Notes under the pieces: model-generated
Database searches by the model: none
The model's input: the letters and a program-made list of their open reading frames with translations, nothing else
Told to the model about the DNA's origin: nothing
Translations under genes and position numbers: made by a program
Shown: piece after piece, positions 34,279 through 42,963 of the stretch
Numbering within the stretch: the first letter of the stretch is position 1
How the letters are laid out: each line of letters starts with the position of its first letter
NCBI GenBank assembly: GCA_963677085.2
Contig: CAXXFH010000006.1
Span: forward strand, 806,001 to 870,000
Length of the DNA: 64,000 nt
Source of the DNA: G963677085 sp963677085
GTDB lineage: Bacteria > Planctomycetota > Planctomycetia > Pirellulales > Thermoguttaceae
Reading direction: 5' to 3'

Positions 34279-37032
34279 TCACTTTTGCGCTGAGCACACC
34301 GCTTCCAAGCGAAAATCGTCGAGGTAATACGTCGACGTCGTCTCGCCGGGGCTCATGAAACCAATCCAACTCAAGGTGCGAAACCCCGGGTTGCCGAACG
34401 TGAGGTTCTCAATCACCTTGTTTTCCTGGCCCGGCATGTCCACCCGAAGGGTCCAGCCGCGGTTGTCCTTGGCCGCCAAATCGCACGTGATGGTCAATCT
34501 CACCCATTGGTCGGCCGGCAATTCGATCTTCTGCTGGTCATTGAGAATCAACGTCGTTCCTTGCACCGAAAACCGAGGGCCCGGCTTGTACTGGCCGCCC
34601 GTGTAATCGCGCCACTCGAACGCCATATTCGTGTCGGGTTGGGCGCGAAGCGAAAGCCGGTTTTCGACCTGGCAGTCGGCGTATTCGAGCCGTCCGTAAG
34701 TGAAATGCGGATCGTACGAACGCTCCAAGCCGGCGGCGTCGGTGACCTTCAGGCTTTGCTTTCCTTCGGCGGCCGTCTCGTCGGTGATGACGATCGTCTC
34801 CGCGGTCTTCTTATCTCGGGAAGCGAAAAGCGTCGGGGTTTGGCCGACAGGCGTGAACTCGAAGTCGTCGCGTGTGGCGGCGGCGACCGGTGGAGCAATC
34901 TTCAACGGCGGTGCAGTCGACTCGGCCGCCTTCTTGCGCCACGCCTCGTCGCCGTAGACACCCGCTTTGGTGTAGTCGAACGGCTTGAATCCAAGCTTCA
35001 ACGCCGGCGAGTCCTCGGCCAACGTGTAGTCGCCGGCGGTCGGATCGACGAACTTCGGGTCGGCGACGATCGAACCCTGCTCGTGCCCCTTCTCTTGCCA
35101 CTGTTGGAGCGTGTCATCGAAGAACCGCACGGGTTCGTTCGAGGCGTTCCAGAAACAGTTGTTACGACTGGCATATTGGGCCTTCTTCCACGCACCGCCC
35201 GAGATCAGCACGCCCTCGTCGTAATAGACGATGTTGTTTTCCAACGTAAACGACAAATGGTCTTCGGGCCGCGTAAACTGGAGCTGGTAGAGCTTGGCGA
35301 AGGCCAGGATGTTGTTACGCACGATGTTCTCTTTGCCGAAGTGCTGGTGGAACCCGCCCGTCTTCGTGTTGCAGACCAGATTGTTCTCGAAGACGATTCC
35401 CGTGCTGGCTTGGTCGGTATAAAGTCCCCAGCCGCCGTAGGTATAGGCATAGATGTCGTGGAACACGTTGTCGTGTACTCGGGTGCCTTCGGAGAGCCCG
35501 AGGGTGTAGATGCCGCCCATGTCGCTCAACACGCCGTGGCCGATGTGGTGGACTTGGTTGAACCCGATATCGTTCCGCTTGGCTAGGCTGGGACCATAAC
35601 CCCAGTTCCACCCGGCCGAAATGCCCGTGTAGAACAGGTCGGCGATTTCGTTGTGCGTTACTTGGTTGTCGCCGCTGAAGCCGATCCACACGCCGACGGC
35701 GCAGGGGAAGAGGTAGCCGCCCTGACGGATGATGTTGTTGTCCAGCACGATGTGGTCGGTGTGTTCGGCTTCGGTGGCCGGCATGCCCTTTTGCCCGATC
35801 CGCGCGCCGCCGGCGCCGAAGTCATGTAGGTAGCAGTGTCGCAGCGTGCAGCGACGACAAGCGTTACGAAACCACACGGCGTAGGTACCGAGGTGCCCCA
35901 CTTCACAGTTTTCCACGGTGATATGTTTCGCACCGTCGAATTGCAGGGCGGCTTCGATTGACGCGGCCGCTTGTTCCGCTTCGAATCCGCCGGGCGGAGT
36001 GAGCCACTGCCCGTGGCGGAAGTTCAATCCTCGCAGGGCAATGTGTTCGACGAACTTGCCTTCGCTCGGGACGCCGGCCACGACGAGGAACTTCTCGGCC
36101 ACCGGGGCCACTACCTCGGCCTTGGTCATATCCTCGTCGGGCAGCGGTCGATAGAACAGCACGCCGTCGCGGGCCAAAAACCATTCGCCCGGTGCGTCGA
36201 GTGCCGCGCGGAAATTCTCCAGGTGGAACCGCGTGTTGCGGTGCCAGTTGTTCCACGGCTTCATTCCGCGGCCTTCGGTCACCAAGGCGGTCTTTTCCGG
36301 ATCGAGTCGGTCAACGAACCGCCGCGTGTTGTCCCACTTGTGGTAGATCTGGAGTTGTACGTCCTTGAGTTCCTCGGCCGTGAGTCGGCCGACCGTTTTG
36401 TCGAAGTCTTCTTTGGCGAGGCGAATCGTCTGCCGGGCATGTTGCGGCATCCGACCGCCACCTTGCTCGCCAAGGGCCTCCTCGTAGACGTCCTGCATGT
36501 AGAAATAGAACTCGTTTGGCTCGCGTGCGCGGATTGCGCGACGCCCGTTGACGAACAACTGCTCGAAATACCAGCGACCGGCAGCCACGTCGTCGATCTT
36601 GGTGGTCCAGATGCCGTCGTCGCTCTTGGTCCATCTGCCGATTACCCGGCCACCGGAGATTACCGGTTTGGCGCCTTCGGCCGCTTCGTAACTGATGGGG
36701 GTTTTCTCCGTGCCACTGTCTTCCGGCGTCAGTACCAACGGCTCGGCAATCGTGTAGGTTCCGTCGGCCACGATCACGCGGACTGGGCCGGGCAGTTGGC
36801 CGTCGGTTTTGAGCTTGCGAACGGCGTCGCGAGCGACCGAAAGCGTAGCCAACGGGCCGTCGGTTTTTTCGGCGTTGAGTTCCGCGAGCCGCCCGCTGTG
36901 AGCGTCGTTGCCGTTGGGGCTGACGTAGATCTTCGTGACAGTCGGTTCCTTAGCAGCGTCTTCCGCGCGGGCGGTTGTCGCGACGATGGAGACTGCCAGC
37001 AACACGAGGGGCGTTAGCCTGCGGCACAACAT
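34279..37032 (-). CDS. Secreted right-handed parallel beta-helix protein with C-terminal LamG-like domain
   Basis: 917 residues. Start at ATG 37032, GGAGAAG 7 nt upstream; the frame extends to 37110 without need. Signal peptide MLCRRLTPLVLLAVSIVATTARA-ED. YVSPNGNDAHSGRLAELN is the DUF1565-type opening of pectate-lyase-like proteins, followed by ISGGRVIGRW and a long series of short beta-coil turns (VLDNNIIRQGGY, NQVTHNEIADLFYTGISAG, IVFENNLVCNTKTGGFHQH, IVRNNILAF). The last 200 residues are beta-sandwich-like. This type binds or cleaves polysaccharides outside the cytoplasm; the exact activity is unknown. A paralogue follows upstream on the same strand. Confidence 0.85.
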   Translation of the reverse strand: MLCRRLTPLVLLAVSIVATTARAEDAAKEPTVTKIYVSPNGNDAHSGRLAELNAEKTDGPLATLSVARDAVRKLKTDGQLPGPVRVIVADGTYTIAEPLVLTPEDSGTEKTPISYEAAEGAKPVISGGRVIGRWTKSDDGIWTTKIDDVAAGRWYFEQLFVNGRRAIRAREPNEFYFYMQDVYEEALGEQGGGRMPQHARQTIRLAKEDFDKTVGRLTAEELKDVQLQIYHKWDNTRRFVDRLDPEKTALVTEGRGMKPWNNWHRNTRFHLENFRAALDAPGEWFLARDGVLFYRPLPDEDMTKAEVVAPVAEKFLVVAGVPSEGKFVEHIALRGLNFRHGQWLTPPGGFEAEQAAASIEAALQFDGAKHITVENCEVGHLGTYAVWFRNACRRCTLRHCYLHDFGAGGARIGQKGMPATEAEHTDHIVLDNNIIRQGGYLFPCAVGVWIGFSGDNQVTHNEIADLFYTGISAGWNWGYGPSLAKRNDIGFNQVHHIGHGVLSDMGGIYTLGLSEGTRVHDNVFHDIYAYTYGGWGLYTDQASTGIVFENNLVCNTKTGGFHQHFGKENIVRNNILAFAKLYQLQFTRPEDHLSFTLENNIVYYDEGVLISGGAWKKAQYASRNNCFWNASNEPVRFFDDTLQQWQEKGHEQGSIVADPKFVDPTAGDYTLAEDSPALKLGFKPFDYTKAGVYGDEAWRKKAAESTAPPLKIAPPVAAATRDDFEFTPVGQTPTLFASRDKKTAETIVITDETAAEGKQSLKVTDAAGLERSYDPHFTYGRLEYADCQVENRLSLRAQPDTNMAFEWRDYTGGQYKPGPRFSVQGTTLILNDQQKIELPADQWVRLTITCDLAAKDNRGWTLRVDMPGQENKVIENLTFGNPGFRTLSWIGFMSPGETTSTYYLDDFRLEAVCSAQK

Positions 37033-37063
37033 GTTATTCTTCTCCGTAGTTGGTTTTAACACT

Positions 37064-37200
37064 TCACCCCTCTCCCCGTTGGGGAGAGGGGTGAGGGGAT
37101 TTTGCAGCAAGGTTGTTCCTGAAGATAATACCTTGGCCGCTGCAAGCCGCCCTCACCCGGCGGCTTTGCCGCCACCCTCTCCCGCCGAGCGGGAGAGGGT
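37064..37200. repeat. Two GC-rich palindromes between the beta-helix paralogues
   Basis: TCACCCCTCTCCCC-GTT-GGGGAGAGGGGTGA (37064-37094) and ACCCTCTCCCGCCGAGCGGG-AGAGGGT (37174-37200), with a CCGGCGGCTTTGCCGCC hairpin just before the second. They share the CCCTCTCCC theme. Confidence 0.7.
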
Positions 37201-37222
37201 ACGCCGTACTGCAAACACGTTC

Positions 37223-39382
37223 TTACTCTTCTTCGCCCGGCAACAGCAGCTTGGGGAGTTTTACCTTCTTCGGCAATTCGCGCCAGGCCTCGGGACCGGT
37301 CAGGCCGATCTGGCTGGTGTCGATCGGCTGGAAACCCAGCTTCAACGCGGGCGAGTCGGGCATCAGATCGAAATTGAAGTGGGCCACGTCGACGAACTTC
37401 GGATCGGCCACGATCGAATGCTCATCGTTGCCCTTGGCCTGCCACTCGCTGAACGTGAGCTTGCCGGGAAACTGCAAATCGCCCTCGGGCCGGAAGTAGA
37501 GGTTGTAGTCGAGCTTGTAGTTGCCATTGCTCCAGCCACCACCCAACGGCTGTGCCGGCGTGGCATAAATGATGTTTCGCTCGACGGTGAACGAATTGTG
37601 TTCTTCCTGGCGGCTACGGCGAATCTGGCCCAGTTCGACCGAGAACGACAGCACGTTGTTGCGTACAATATTGTCGCGGCCGTAGTGCTGGTGGAAGGCA
37701 CCATCCTGCACGCGATAGACGATGTTGTTCTCCATCAAGATATCGGTGCTGCCTTCGTCGGTATAAAGACCCCAGCCGCCGTAGATGACGCAGGAGACAT
37801 CGTGGATCAGGTTGTTGGTCAACCGTGTGCCGGGCGAGTCGCCAAGGCAGTAGATGCCGCCGAGGTCGCTGAGTTGGCCGTAGCCCAGGTGATGGATGTG
37901 GTTGTAGGAGATGTCGTTGTGATGGGCCGTCGTCGCCGCGTAGCCCCAGCTCCATCCGACCGACACGCCCGAGTAGTAGAAATCGCTGATTTCGTTGTGC
38001 AACACCTTGTTGTGCGACGAACGTCCGATCCACACGCCGATGCCCGCGTGAAACACGCGGCTGCCGCCGTGGATGAAGCAGTTGAGCACCGAGTTTCGTT
38101 CGGCCTGTTTTTCGGGCTCCTTGGGAAGCCCCGTTTCACCGAGCCGCACGCCACCGCCGCCCAGGTCGTGGATCTCGCACTGTTCGGCCAAACAGTCTTT
38201 CGAGCCGCCGGCGAACCACAGCCCGTAACCGCCTGTATGAGCGATCTCGCATCGCACCAACGCACAATGGTGAGCCATGTTGGCGTACACGGTGGCGTCG
38301 GACAGGAAGGCGGCAGCCTGGCCGTCCAGCGTTTTGTCGCGTTGCATTGCCCAGTCGGTGTAACAGAACGACAAGTCCTCGAAGCGGAGGTGGTCGACCG
38401 TTTTTCCGTTTTGTACGTCGCCTTGAAGCCGCACGAGTACGTTCAATTGCGGAGCGACGGTCTTGGCCTTGGTCAGGTCTTCGCCCGGGCGGGGGTAGTA
38501 CGTCAACAGGCCCGACTTACGGTCGAGGTAGAATTCGCCGGGCGCGTCGAGCGCTTCGCGGACGTTCTCCACGTAGTAGCGTTCCTTACCCTTCCACCAG
38601 CCGATAGGCCAGCCGCTTCGGTTGGTGAAATGAACCGCCTTCTTCGTTGCGTCTTCTGTATCGGTATCGAGTTGTTTGATGCCGTGACGCGAGGTGGTCC
38701 AGGAGTGGTAGTAGACCAACACGGCGTCGTCCAGATTGGCCCACGGCTTCAGATCGCCTTCGCGATAGAAGAAGCCCAAGCGGGTGTTAGGATCGCGCCG
38801 GGCCGCGTTGCGGTCCTTCAGCGGCTCGAGTGGACCGATCGGCTCGAAGACTTGGCCTTCATTCGGTGTGCGGGCGGGGATGCAGCGACGGCCGTCGACG
38901 AACAACGAACGCGGATACCAAGTGCCCTCTTTCACCCCACTGACGGTTGTCGTCCACAACGGCCCGTCGCCCTGCTGCTTCCAACCAGAGATGGCCGTGC
39001 CACCGCTGAGCACCGCCTTCTCGCCCGGCTGGGTGGCGTAGGTAATCGGTGCGTCGGCCGTGCCGCTGTCCTCGGGCCCGAAGATCAGGGTTTCGCTGAG
39101 CTGGTAGGTGCCGGCGCGGAGGACGACACGCACCGGGCCGTCGAGCTTGCCGTCGGCCTTGAGTTTGCGAATCGTGTTTCGGGCGGCCGCAATGGTGCTT
39201 AGCGGGCCGTCGGTCTTGTCGGCGTTAGGCTCCGCCAGCGTGCCGCTGAAGGTGTCGGCGCCCTGGGGGCTGACGTAAATCGTTGTGACGGGAGTCTTTG
39301 GGGCAGACGTTTCCGCACGACCAATCATTGACGTTGCGAACAGCGCCAACAACGCAGCGATAGCGACTTTTCGGCGCAACAT
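37223..39382 (-). CDS. Secreted right-handed parallel beta-helix protein (paralogue)
   Basis: 719 residues from ATG 39382. Signal peptide MLRRKVAIAALLALFATSMIGRA. The order of segments is the same as in the neighbouring paralogue: TIYVSPQGADTFSGTLAEPN, TDGPLSTIAAARNTIRKLKADG, PEDSGTADAPITYAT, SGGTAISGWKQ, SLFVDGRRCIPARTPNEG, CEIAHTGGYGLWFAGGSKDCL, HDLGGGGVRLGETG, VLHNEISDFYYSGVSVGWSWGY and IVYRVQDGAFHQHYGRDNIVRNN. It stops where the other protein carries its extra beta-sandwich. Tandem duplication is the simple explanation. Role in polysaccharide binding or cleavage inferred. Confidence 0.85.
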   Translation of the reverse strand: MLRRKVAIAALLALFATSMIGRAETSAPKTPVTTIYVSPQGADTFSGTLAEPNADKTDGPLSTIAAARNTIRKLKADGKLDGPVRVVLRAGTYQLSETLIFGPEDSGTADAPITYATQPGEKAVLSGGTAISGWKQQGDGPLWTTTVSGVKEGTWYPRSLFVDGRRCIPARTPNEGQVFEPIGPLEPLKDRNAARRDPNTRLGFFYREGDLKPWANLDDAVLVYYHSWTTSRHGIKQLDTDTEDATKKAVHFTNRSGWPIGWWKGKERYYVENVREALDAPGEFYLDRKSGLLTYYPRPGEDLTKAKTVAPQLNVLVRLQGDVQNGKTVDHLRFEDLSFCYTDWAMQRDKTLDGQAAAFLSDATVYANMAHHCALVRCEIAHTGGYGLWFAGGSKDCLAEQCEIHDLGGGGVRLGETGLPKEPEKQAERNSVLNCFIHGGSRVFHAGIGVWIGRSSHNKVLHNEISDFYYSGVSVGWSWGYAATTAHHNDISYNHIHHLGYGQLSDLGGIYCLGDSPGTRLTNNLIHDVSCVIYGGWGLYTDEGSTDILMENNIVYRVQDGAFHQHYGRDNIVRNNVLSFSVELGQIRRSRQEEHNSFTVERNIIYATPAQPLGGGWSNGNYKLDYNLYFRPEGDLQFPGKLTFSEWQAKGNDEHSIVADPKFVDVAHFNFDLMPDSPALKLGFQPIDTSQIGLTGPEAWRELPKKVKLPKLLLPGEEE

Positions 39383-39670
39383 GGGCGGGATCCTTTCCTG
39401 CAAGGCGTGGTTTTGGGAGGGACTTTCGGGAGGGAAGGTCGGCAACCCCTTGGCAGGGCCGCGCGGTAAGACTTAAGTAAGCGTTCCCAGTATAGTGCAC
39501 GGGCACGGGGTACGCCAATTTCTGTCGGAAAGGCCCTTTCCGTCCCGAGAAATCCCCGCGTTGCCGCGTCGGCCGAGCTACTTTCGCTTTCGCAAAAGGT
39601 GGAGTATCATGACAGCTTTGCCGCCATCTGAGCGTAAGCCATTCAGCGTATCCATCAAGGAGATCTTGCC

Positions 39671-41338
39671 ATGCCATCGTACGACGTACCCAAAATCGCC
39701 AAGCCACCGAAGGCCAAAAAGAACCAGGTTTATCTCGTCGCCAACGGCGACCTGCGCGACTCGGCCAACGAGGTGTGCTGGGCAACCCAGAAGCAGATGG
39801 AAGACGAGCTGGCCGAAGCCCTCAAGGCTGCTGGCTTCGAACTGATCCGTGCCCATTCCTACAAGAATGATGTGAGGCACGGCTTCATCAGCTCGCAGAA
39901 GGAAGGCATGGAGGTCTTCGCCAAGTTGGATCCCGACGCCAAGCTGATCGTCGCCGAGTCGGTCTGGCAGTACTCCCATCACGTGCTCGCCGGGCTGAGC
40001 AGCCATCGTGGGCCGATCCTCACCGTGGCCAACTGGTCGGGTACCTGGCCGGGCCTGGTCGGTATGCTCGGCCTCAATGCCTCGATGACCAAGGCCGGCG
40101 TGAAGTTTTCCACCTTGTGGGCCGAAGACTTCACGGACGGGGCCTTTGTGAAGAAGTTGACCAAGTGGCTAGACAAGGGCTCGATCAAGCACCCCACGCG
40201 CCACGTCACATCGCTGAAAAAGGTCAAAGTGCCCTCCTCAGCTGCCAAGTTGGGCAAGGCCCTGGCCGAACAATTGGCCCACGAGAAGGCCATCATGGGA
40301 ATCTTCGACGAAGGCTGCATGGGCATGTACAACGCCATCCTGCCCGACGAACTGATCAACCCGATGGGCGTCTACAAAGAACGCCTCAGCCAGTCGGCCC
40401 TTTACTATGAGACCACCCAGGTTAGCGACGAAGAAGCCCAGGTAGTACGCAACTGGTACGACAAAAAGGGTATGACTTTCGTCACCGGGACGAACGAAGA
40501 AACCGACCTGACCGACGCCCAGATTCTCTTGCAGTGCAAGATGTACATCGCGGCGATGCGGATTGCCGACGACTTCGGCTGCGATATGATCGGCATTCAG
40601 TATCAACAGGGTCTGAAAGACCTGCTGCCGGCCAGCGACTTGGTCGAAGGTACGTTGAACAACTCCGACCGACCACCGGTCAAGAGCCGCGACGGCAAGC
40701 GGACGCTGCGAGCCGGCGAACCGCTGGTCCACTTCAACGAGGTTGACGAGTGTGCGGGCCTCGACGGTTTGATGACCGCCCGGGTTCACAAGGCCATGGA
40801 TCAACCCGTCGAAAACACGCTGCACGACGTCCGCTGGGGCGACTGGGACGAGTCGGGCACGACGGACGAGTATGTTTGGGTCTTCCTGATCAGTGGTTCG
40901 GTCCCGCCGGCCCACTTGATCGACGGTTGGAAGGGTGCCTCTAGCGAACGGCAACCGTCCATGTACTTCCGGCTCGGCGGCGGATCGCTGAAGGGGATTT
41001 CCAAGCCGGGCGAAATCGTCTGGTCGCGAATCTTCGTCGAAGGCGGTCGGACAAAGATGGACCTCGGCCGGGCCGGCGTCATCGAACTGCCCAAGGAAGA
41101 AACCCAGCGCCGTTGGGATCTGACCACCCCGCAATGGCCGATCATGCACACGGTGCTCTACGGTGTCAACCGCGACCAGTTCATGGCCCGGCACAAGTCG
41201 AACCACATCCAAGTGGCCTACGCCAACAGTGCCAAAGAGGCCGACGCCGCCCTGATGGCCAAAGCCGCCATGGCCGAAGCGATGGGTATGGACGTTTACC
41301 TCTGCGGCACGAAGAAGAACGGCAAGTCGTGGTCGTGA
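39671..41338 (+). CDS. L-fucose isomerase-like protein
   Basis: 555 residues, ATG 39671 with AAGGAG upstream. The Rossmann-like N-terminal part (VYLVANGDLRDSANEVCWATQ, IVAESVWQYSHHVLAGL, PILTVANWSGTWPGLVG) and later EGCMGMYNAILPDELINPMGVYKERLSQ, FGCDMIGIQYQQGLKDL and HTVLYGVNRDQFMARHKSNHIQVAY match fucose/arabinose isomerase-fold proteins annotated in planctomycetes as fucose isomerase-related. Ketose/aldose interconversion with a metal is the family activity; whether this protein keeps it is uncertain. It lies beside the beta-helix proteins, consistent with sugar use. Its 3' end overlaps the convergent membrane-protein gene by 43 bp. Confidence 0.8.
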   Translation: MPSYDVPKIAKPPKAKKNQVYLVANGDLRDSANEVCWATQKQMEDELAEALKAAGFELIRAHSYKNDVRHGFISSQKEGMEVFAKLDPDAKLIVAESVWQYSHHVLAGLSSHRGPILTVANWSGTWPGLVGMLGLNASMTKAGVKFSTLWAEDFTDGAFVKKLTKWLDKGSIKHPTRHVTSLKKVKVPSSAAKLGKALAEQLAHEKAIMGIFDEGCMGMYNAILPDELINPMGVYKERLSQSALYYETTQVSDEEAQVVRNWYDKKGMTFVTGTNEETDLTDAQILLQCKMYIAAMRIADDFGCDMIGIQYQQGLKDLLPASDLVEGTLNNSDRPPVKSRDGKRTLRAGEPLVHFNEVDECAGLDGLMTARVHKAMDQPVENTLHDVRWGDWDESGTTDEYVWVFLISGSVPPAHLIDGWKGASSERQPSMYFRLGGGSLKGISKPGEIVWSRIFVEGGRTKMDLGRAGVIELPKEETQRRWDLTTPQWPIMHTVLYGVNRDQFMARHKSNHIQVAYANSAKEADAALMAKAAMAEAMGMDVYLCGTKKNGKSWS

Positions 41339-42153
41339 AGTGAATAGAGAGAATGGAGTTGGGAGTTGCGAGGCATGGCCGCTGAAGCGGCCATGCCCGA
41401 CTTCCCGCTTCCAACCTCACTCGGCGGTTCGACCACTTCGGTCCGCATGATCTGCCAGGCCGGCTGGCCCGTTTTGAGTGTCTCGCGTTGCAGGTTCATC
41501 TTCACGAAGAATGTCGTGCGCCGGCCGGGGGCATTTTCGCTCTGGGGTTGTTCGTCAAACGTCACGGCATACAGCAGCGAAACTTGGTCACGCTGCTGGG
41601 CGCTGCCGATGCTGAGTGTGGCCCAATATCGGACGTGGGCTCGGCCGTCGAGAACTAAGAGCGTGCGGATCAATTTTTGTTGCAGGTAGCTTTCAAGTTC
41701 CTCGTGCCAGCGGGGAGCTTCTTGGTAGAACTTCTGCAAGTTGTCGCCGGTCGAGGCCCGATACTTGGGCGTCAGCGCCAGTTGATGGGCGGCCAGTGGT
41801 TTCTCGTCGGCCAGGGCCTCGAACCAGAGGGCCGCCGCCTGCCGGGCTTCGGTGTCGATCAATCGCCGGTAGGTGAACCAGTCGGCTACGGCCGCGGTGC
41901 CGAAGCCCACCGAGAGCAACAGCCCGACGATGGCTGCCTGCCGCCCGACGAGCGCGGGCGCCTGGCGTTTGATGTGCGCTAGTGCCAGGAGACTCACCGC
42001 GATACCCGCCAGCGGCACACCCCACAGTAGCCAATGAAGCATGGCGGCCGGCGAGAGGATACCGAAGAGCAACCCGACGATTGCCGCTGCGCTGAGCGCA
42101 CGATAACGAGCCACGTCGGCGTCGGGCCGGTCATTCCATTGGGCGTTGTTCAT
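41296..42153 (-). CDS. Small polytopic membrane protein at the end of the pilT operon
   Basis: 285 residues. Two or three membrane helices at about 20-110 (YRALSAAAIVGLLFGILSPAAMLHWLLWGVPLAGIAVSLLAL and AAIVGLLLSVGFGTAAVADWF), like DUF4190-type segments, then a soluble domain of about 150 residues. The C-terminus from about 252 (SGMAASAAMPRNSQ) is encoded by an intergenic-type palindrome at 41372-41397, and the stop lies inside the convergent fucose-isomerase-like gene. The conserved protein therefore probably ended just before the palindrome and was lengthened when its stop was lost. It starts 27 bp after cvpA. Function unknown. Confidence 0.65.
   Translation of the reverse strand: MNNAQWNDRPDADVARYRALSAAAIVGLLFGILSPAAMLHWLLWGVPLAGIAVSLLALAHIKRQAPALVGRQAAIVGLLLSVGFGTAAVADWFTYRRLIDTEARQAAALWFEALADEKPLAAHQLALTPKYRASTGDNLQKFYQEAPRWHEELESYLQQKLIRTLLVLDGRAHVRYWATLSIGSAQQRDQVSLLYAVTFDEQPQSENAPGRRTTFFVKMNLQRETLKTGQPAWQIMRTEVVEPPSEVGSGKSGMAASAAMPRNSQLHSLYSLHDHDLPFFFVPQR
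41372..41397. repeat. TGGCCGCTGAAGCGGCCA palindrome read as coding sequence
   Basis: Perfect palindrome with core ATGGCCGCTGAAGCGGCCAT and GGC/GCC extensions, located inside the C-terminal codons of the membrane-protein gene. Confidence 0.8.
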
Positions 42154-42179
42154 GGCGGAAGTTGCTTGGTTCTTGCGGC

Positions 42180-42809
42180 CTAACGATTCAAGCGAATCGT
42201 TCCCGTCGACTTATTGTGCGACTCCAGGTTGGCGCGCCGCGTGGCGTAGGTGGGCATGAATAGCCCTTGCGGATCGAAGACGTATTCCTCCTCTTGCCAC
42301 TCTTCGGGCGTAGCCGAACGGCAGAAGGTTCCCAGCGACATCCGTTGCGTGAAGCCCAGCCATTGGCGGTCGGGGGTCATGCCGAGAAACATACTCTGCT
42401 CGGGTTGGAAGTTTTCCTGAAGGAAGTTCCGTGCCAAGGGGGCCGTGTGCAGCGACATCATCGTGAAGCAGACCATCACCCAACCCACCCAGATGGCCAG
42501 CACCGCGCTGCCGATCTGGTCCACGGTGTTATGGAAACGTACCTTCACGCGCGAGGCATAGTCGGTAACTCCCCGCAGCAGGCTAAGGAAGATCACAAAC
42601 AGGGCCCAAATCGCAAGGAAATCCCACAAGTAGGTGTAGCTGGGAAGTTGTTCGTCGAGGTAGTTGGCCACCGGCTCGAAAAAATTCGTGGCCAACAGCG
42701 CAGCGGTAACCACGTTGATCAACCGGATCGCGTTTCCCCACAACCCTTCCGTATAGAGGCAAGCGACGCACGCGAACAGAATTATCAGCATCAAGAGCGT
42801 CAGGTACAT
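42180..42809 (-). CDS. cvpA: CvpA-family membrane protein
   Basis: 209 residues with four hydrophobic segments: LTLLMLIILFACVACLYTEG, AIRLINVVTAALLATNFFEP, LWDFLAIWALFVIFLSLLRG and VDQIGSAVLAIWVGWVMVCF. The order, with N-terminal GLWGNAIRLI and the DQIGSAVLA helix, fits the colicin V production protein family. In other bacteria CvpA is needed for colicin V export and has been tied to envelope homeostasis. The C-terminal 80 residues are soluble and lineage-specific. It is 154 bp behind the PilB-like gene, with a hairpin repeat in the gap, and 27 bp ahead of the last membrane protein. Confidence 0.75.
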   Translation of the reverse strand: MYLTLLMLIILFACVACLYTEGLWGNAIRLINVVTAALLATNFFEPVANYLDEQLPSYTYLWDFLAIWALFVIFLSLLRGVTDYASRVKVRFHNTVDQIGSAVLAIWVGWVMVCFTMMSLHTAPLARNFLQENFQPEQSMFLGMTPDRQWLGFTQRMSLGTFCRSATPEEWQEEEYVFDPQGLFMPTYATRRANLESHNKSTGTIRLNR

Positions 42810-42841
42810 GATCTACTTTGCCCTATAATTCGATTTCACCT

Positions 42842-42955
42842 GGTTCCCAAGCTCCAGCTTGGGAACCCACTTGTGCGAAGCTCTGCTTCGCGGACCTCGG
42901 AGCAACGCTTCCCCTGTAACCTCGTTCCCAAGCCGGAGCTTGGCAGCGCGGTTGC
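42842..42955. repeat. Hairpin repeats between the PilB-like gene and cvpA
   Basis: GGTTCCCAAGCT / AGCTTGGGAACC at 42842-42867 around a short loop, then CGAAGCTCTGCTTCG and a third imperfect CGTTCCCAAGCCGGAGCTTGG near 42922. Related to the GGTTCCCACGC palindromes at 17499 and 58396. Confidence 0.65.
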
Positions 42956-42963
42956 CGTAGTGC

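Noticed and set aside
36935..39202. 755-residue plus-strand frame across both beta-helix genes
   Set aside because: Antisense shadow; it spans the intergenic palindromes and lacks motifs, while the minus-strand frames have signal peptides and beta-helix repeats.
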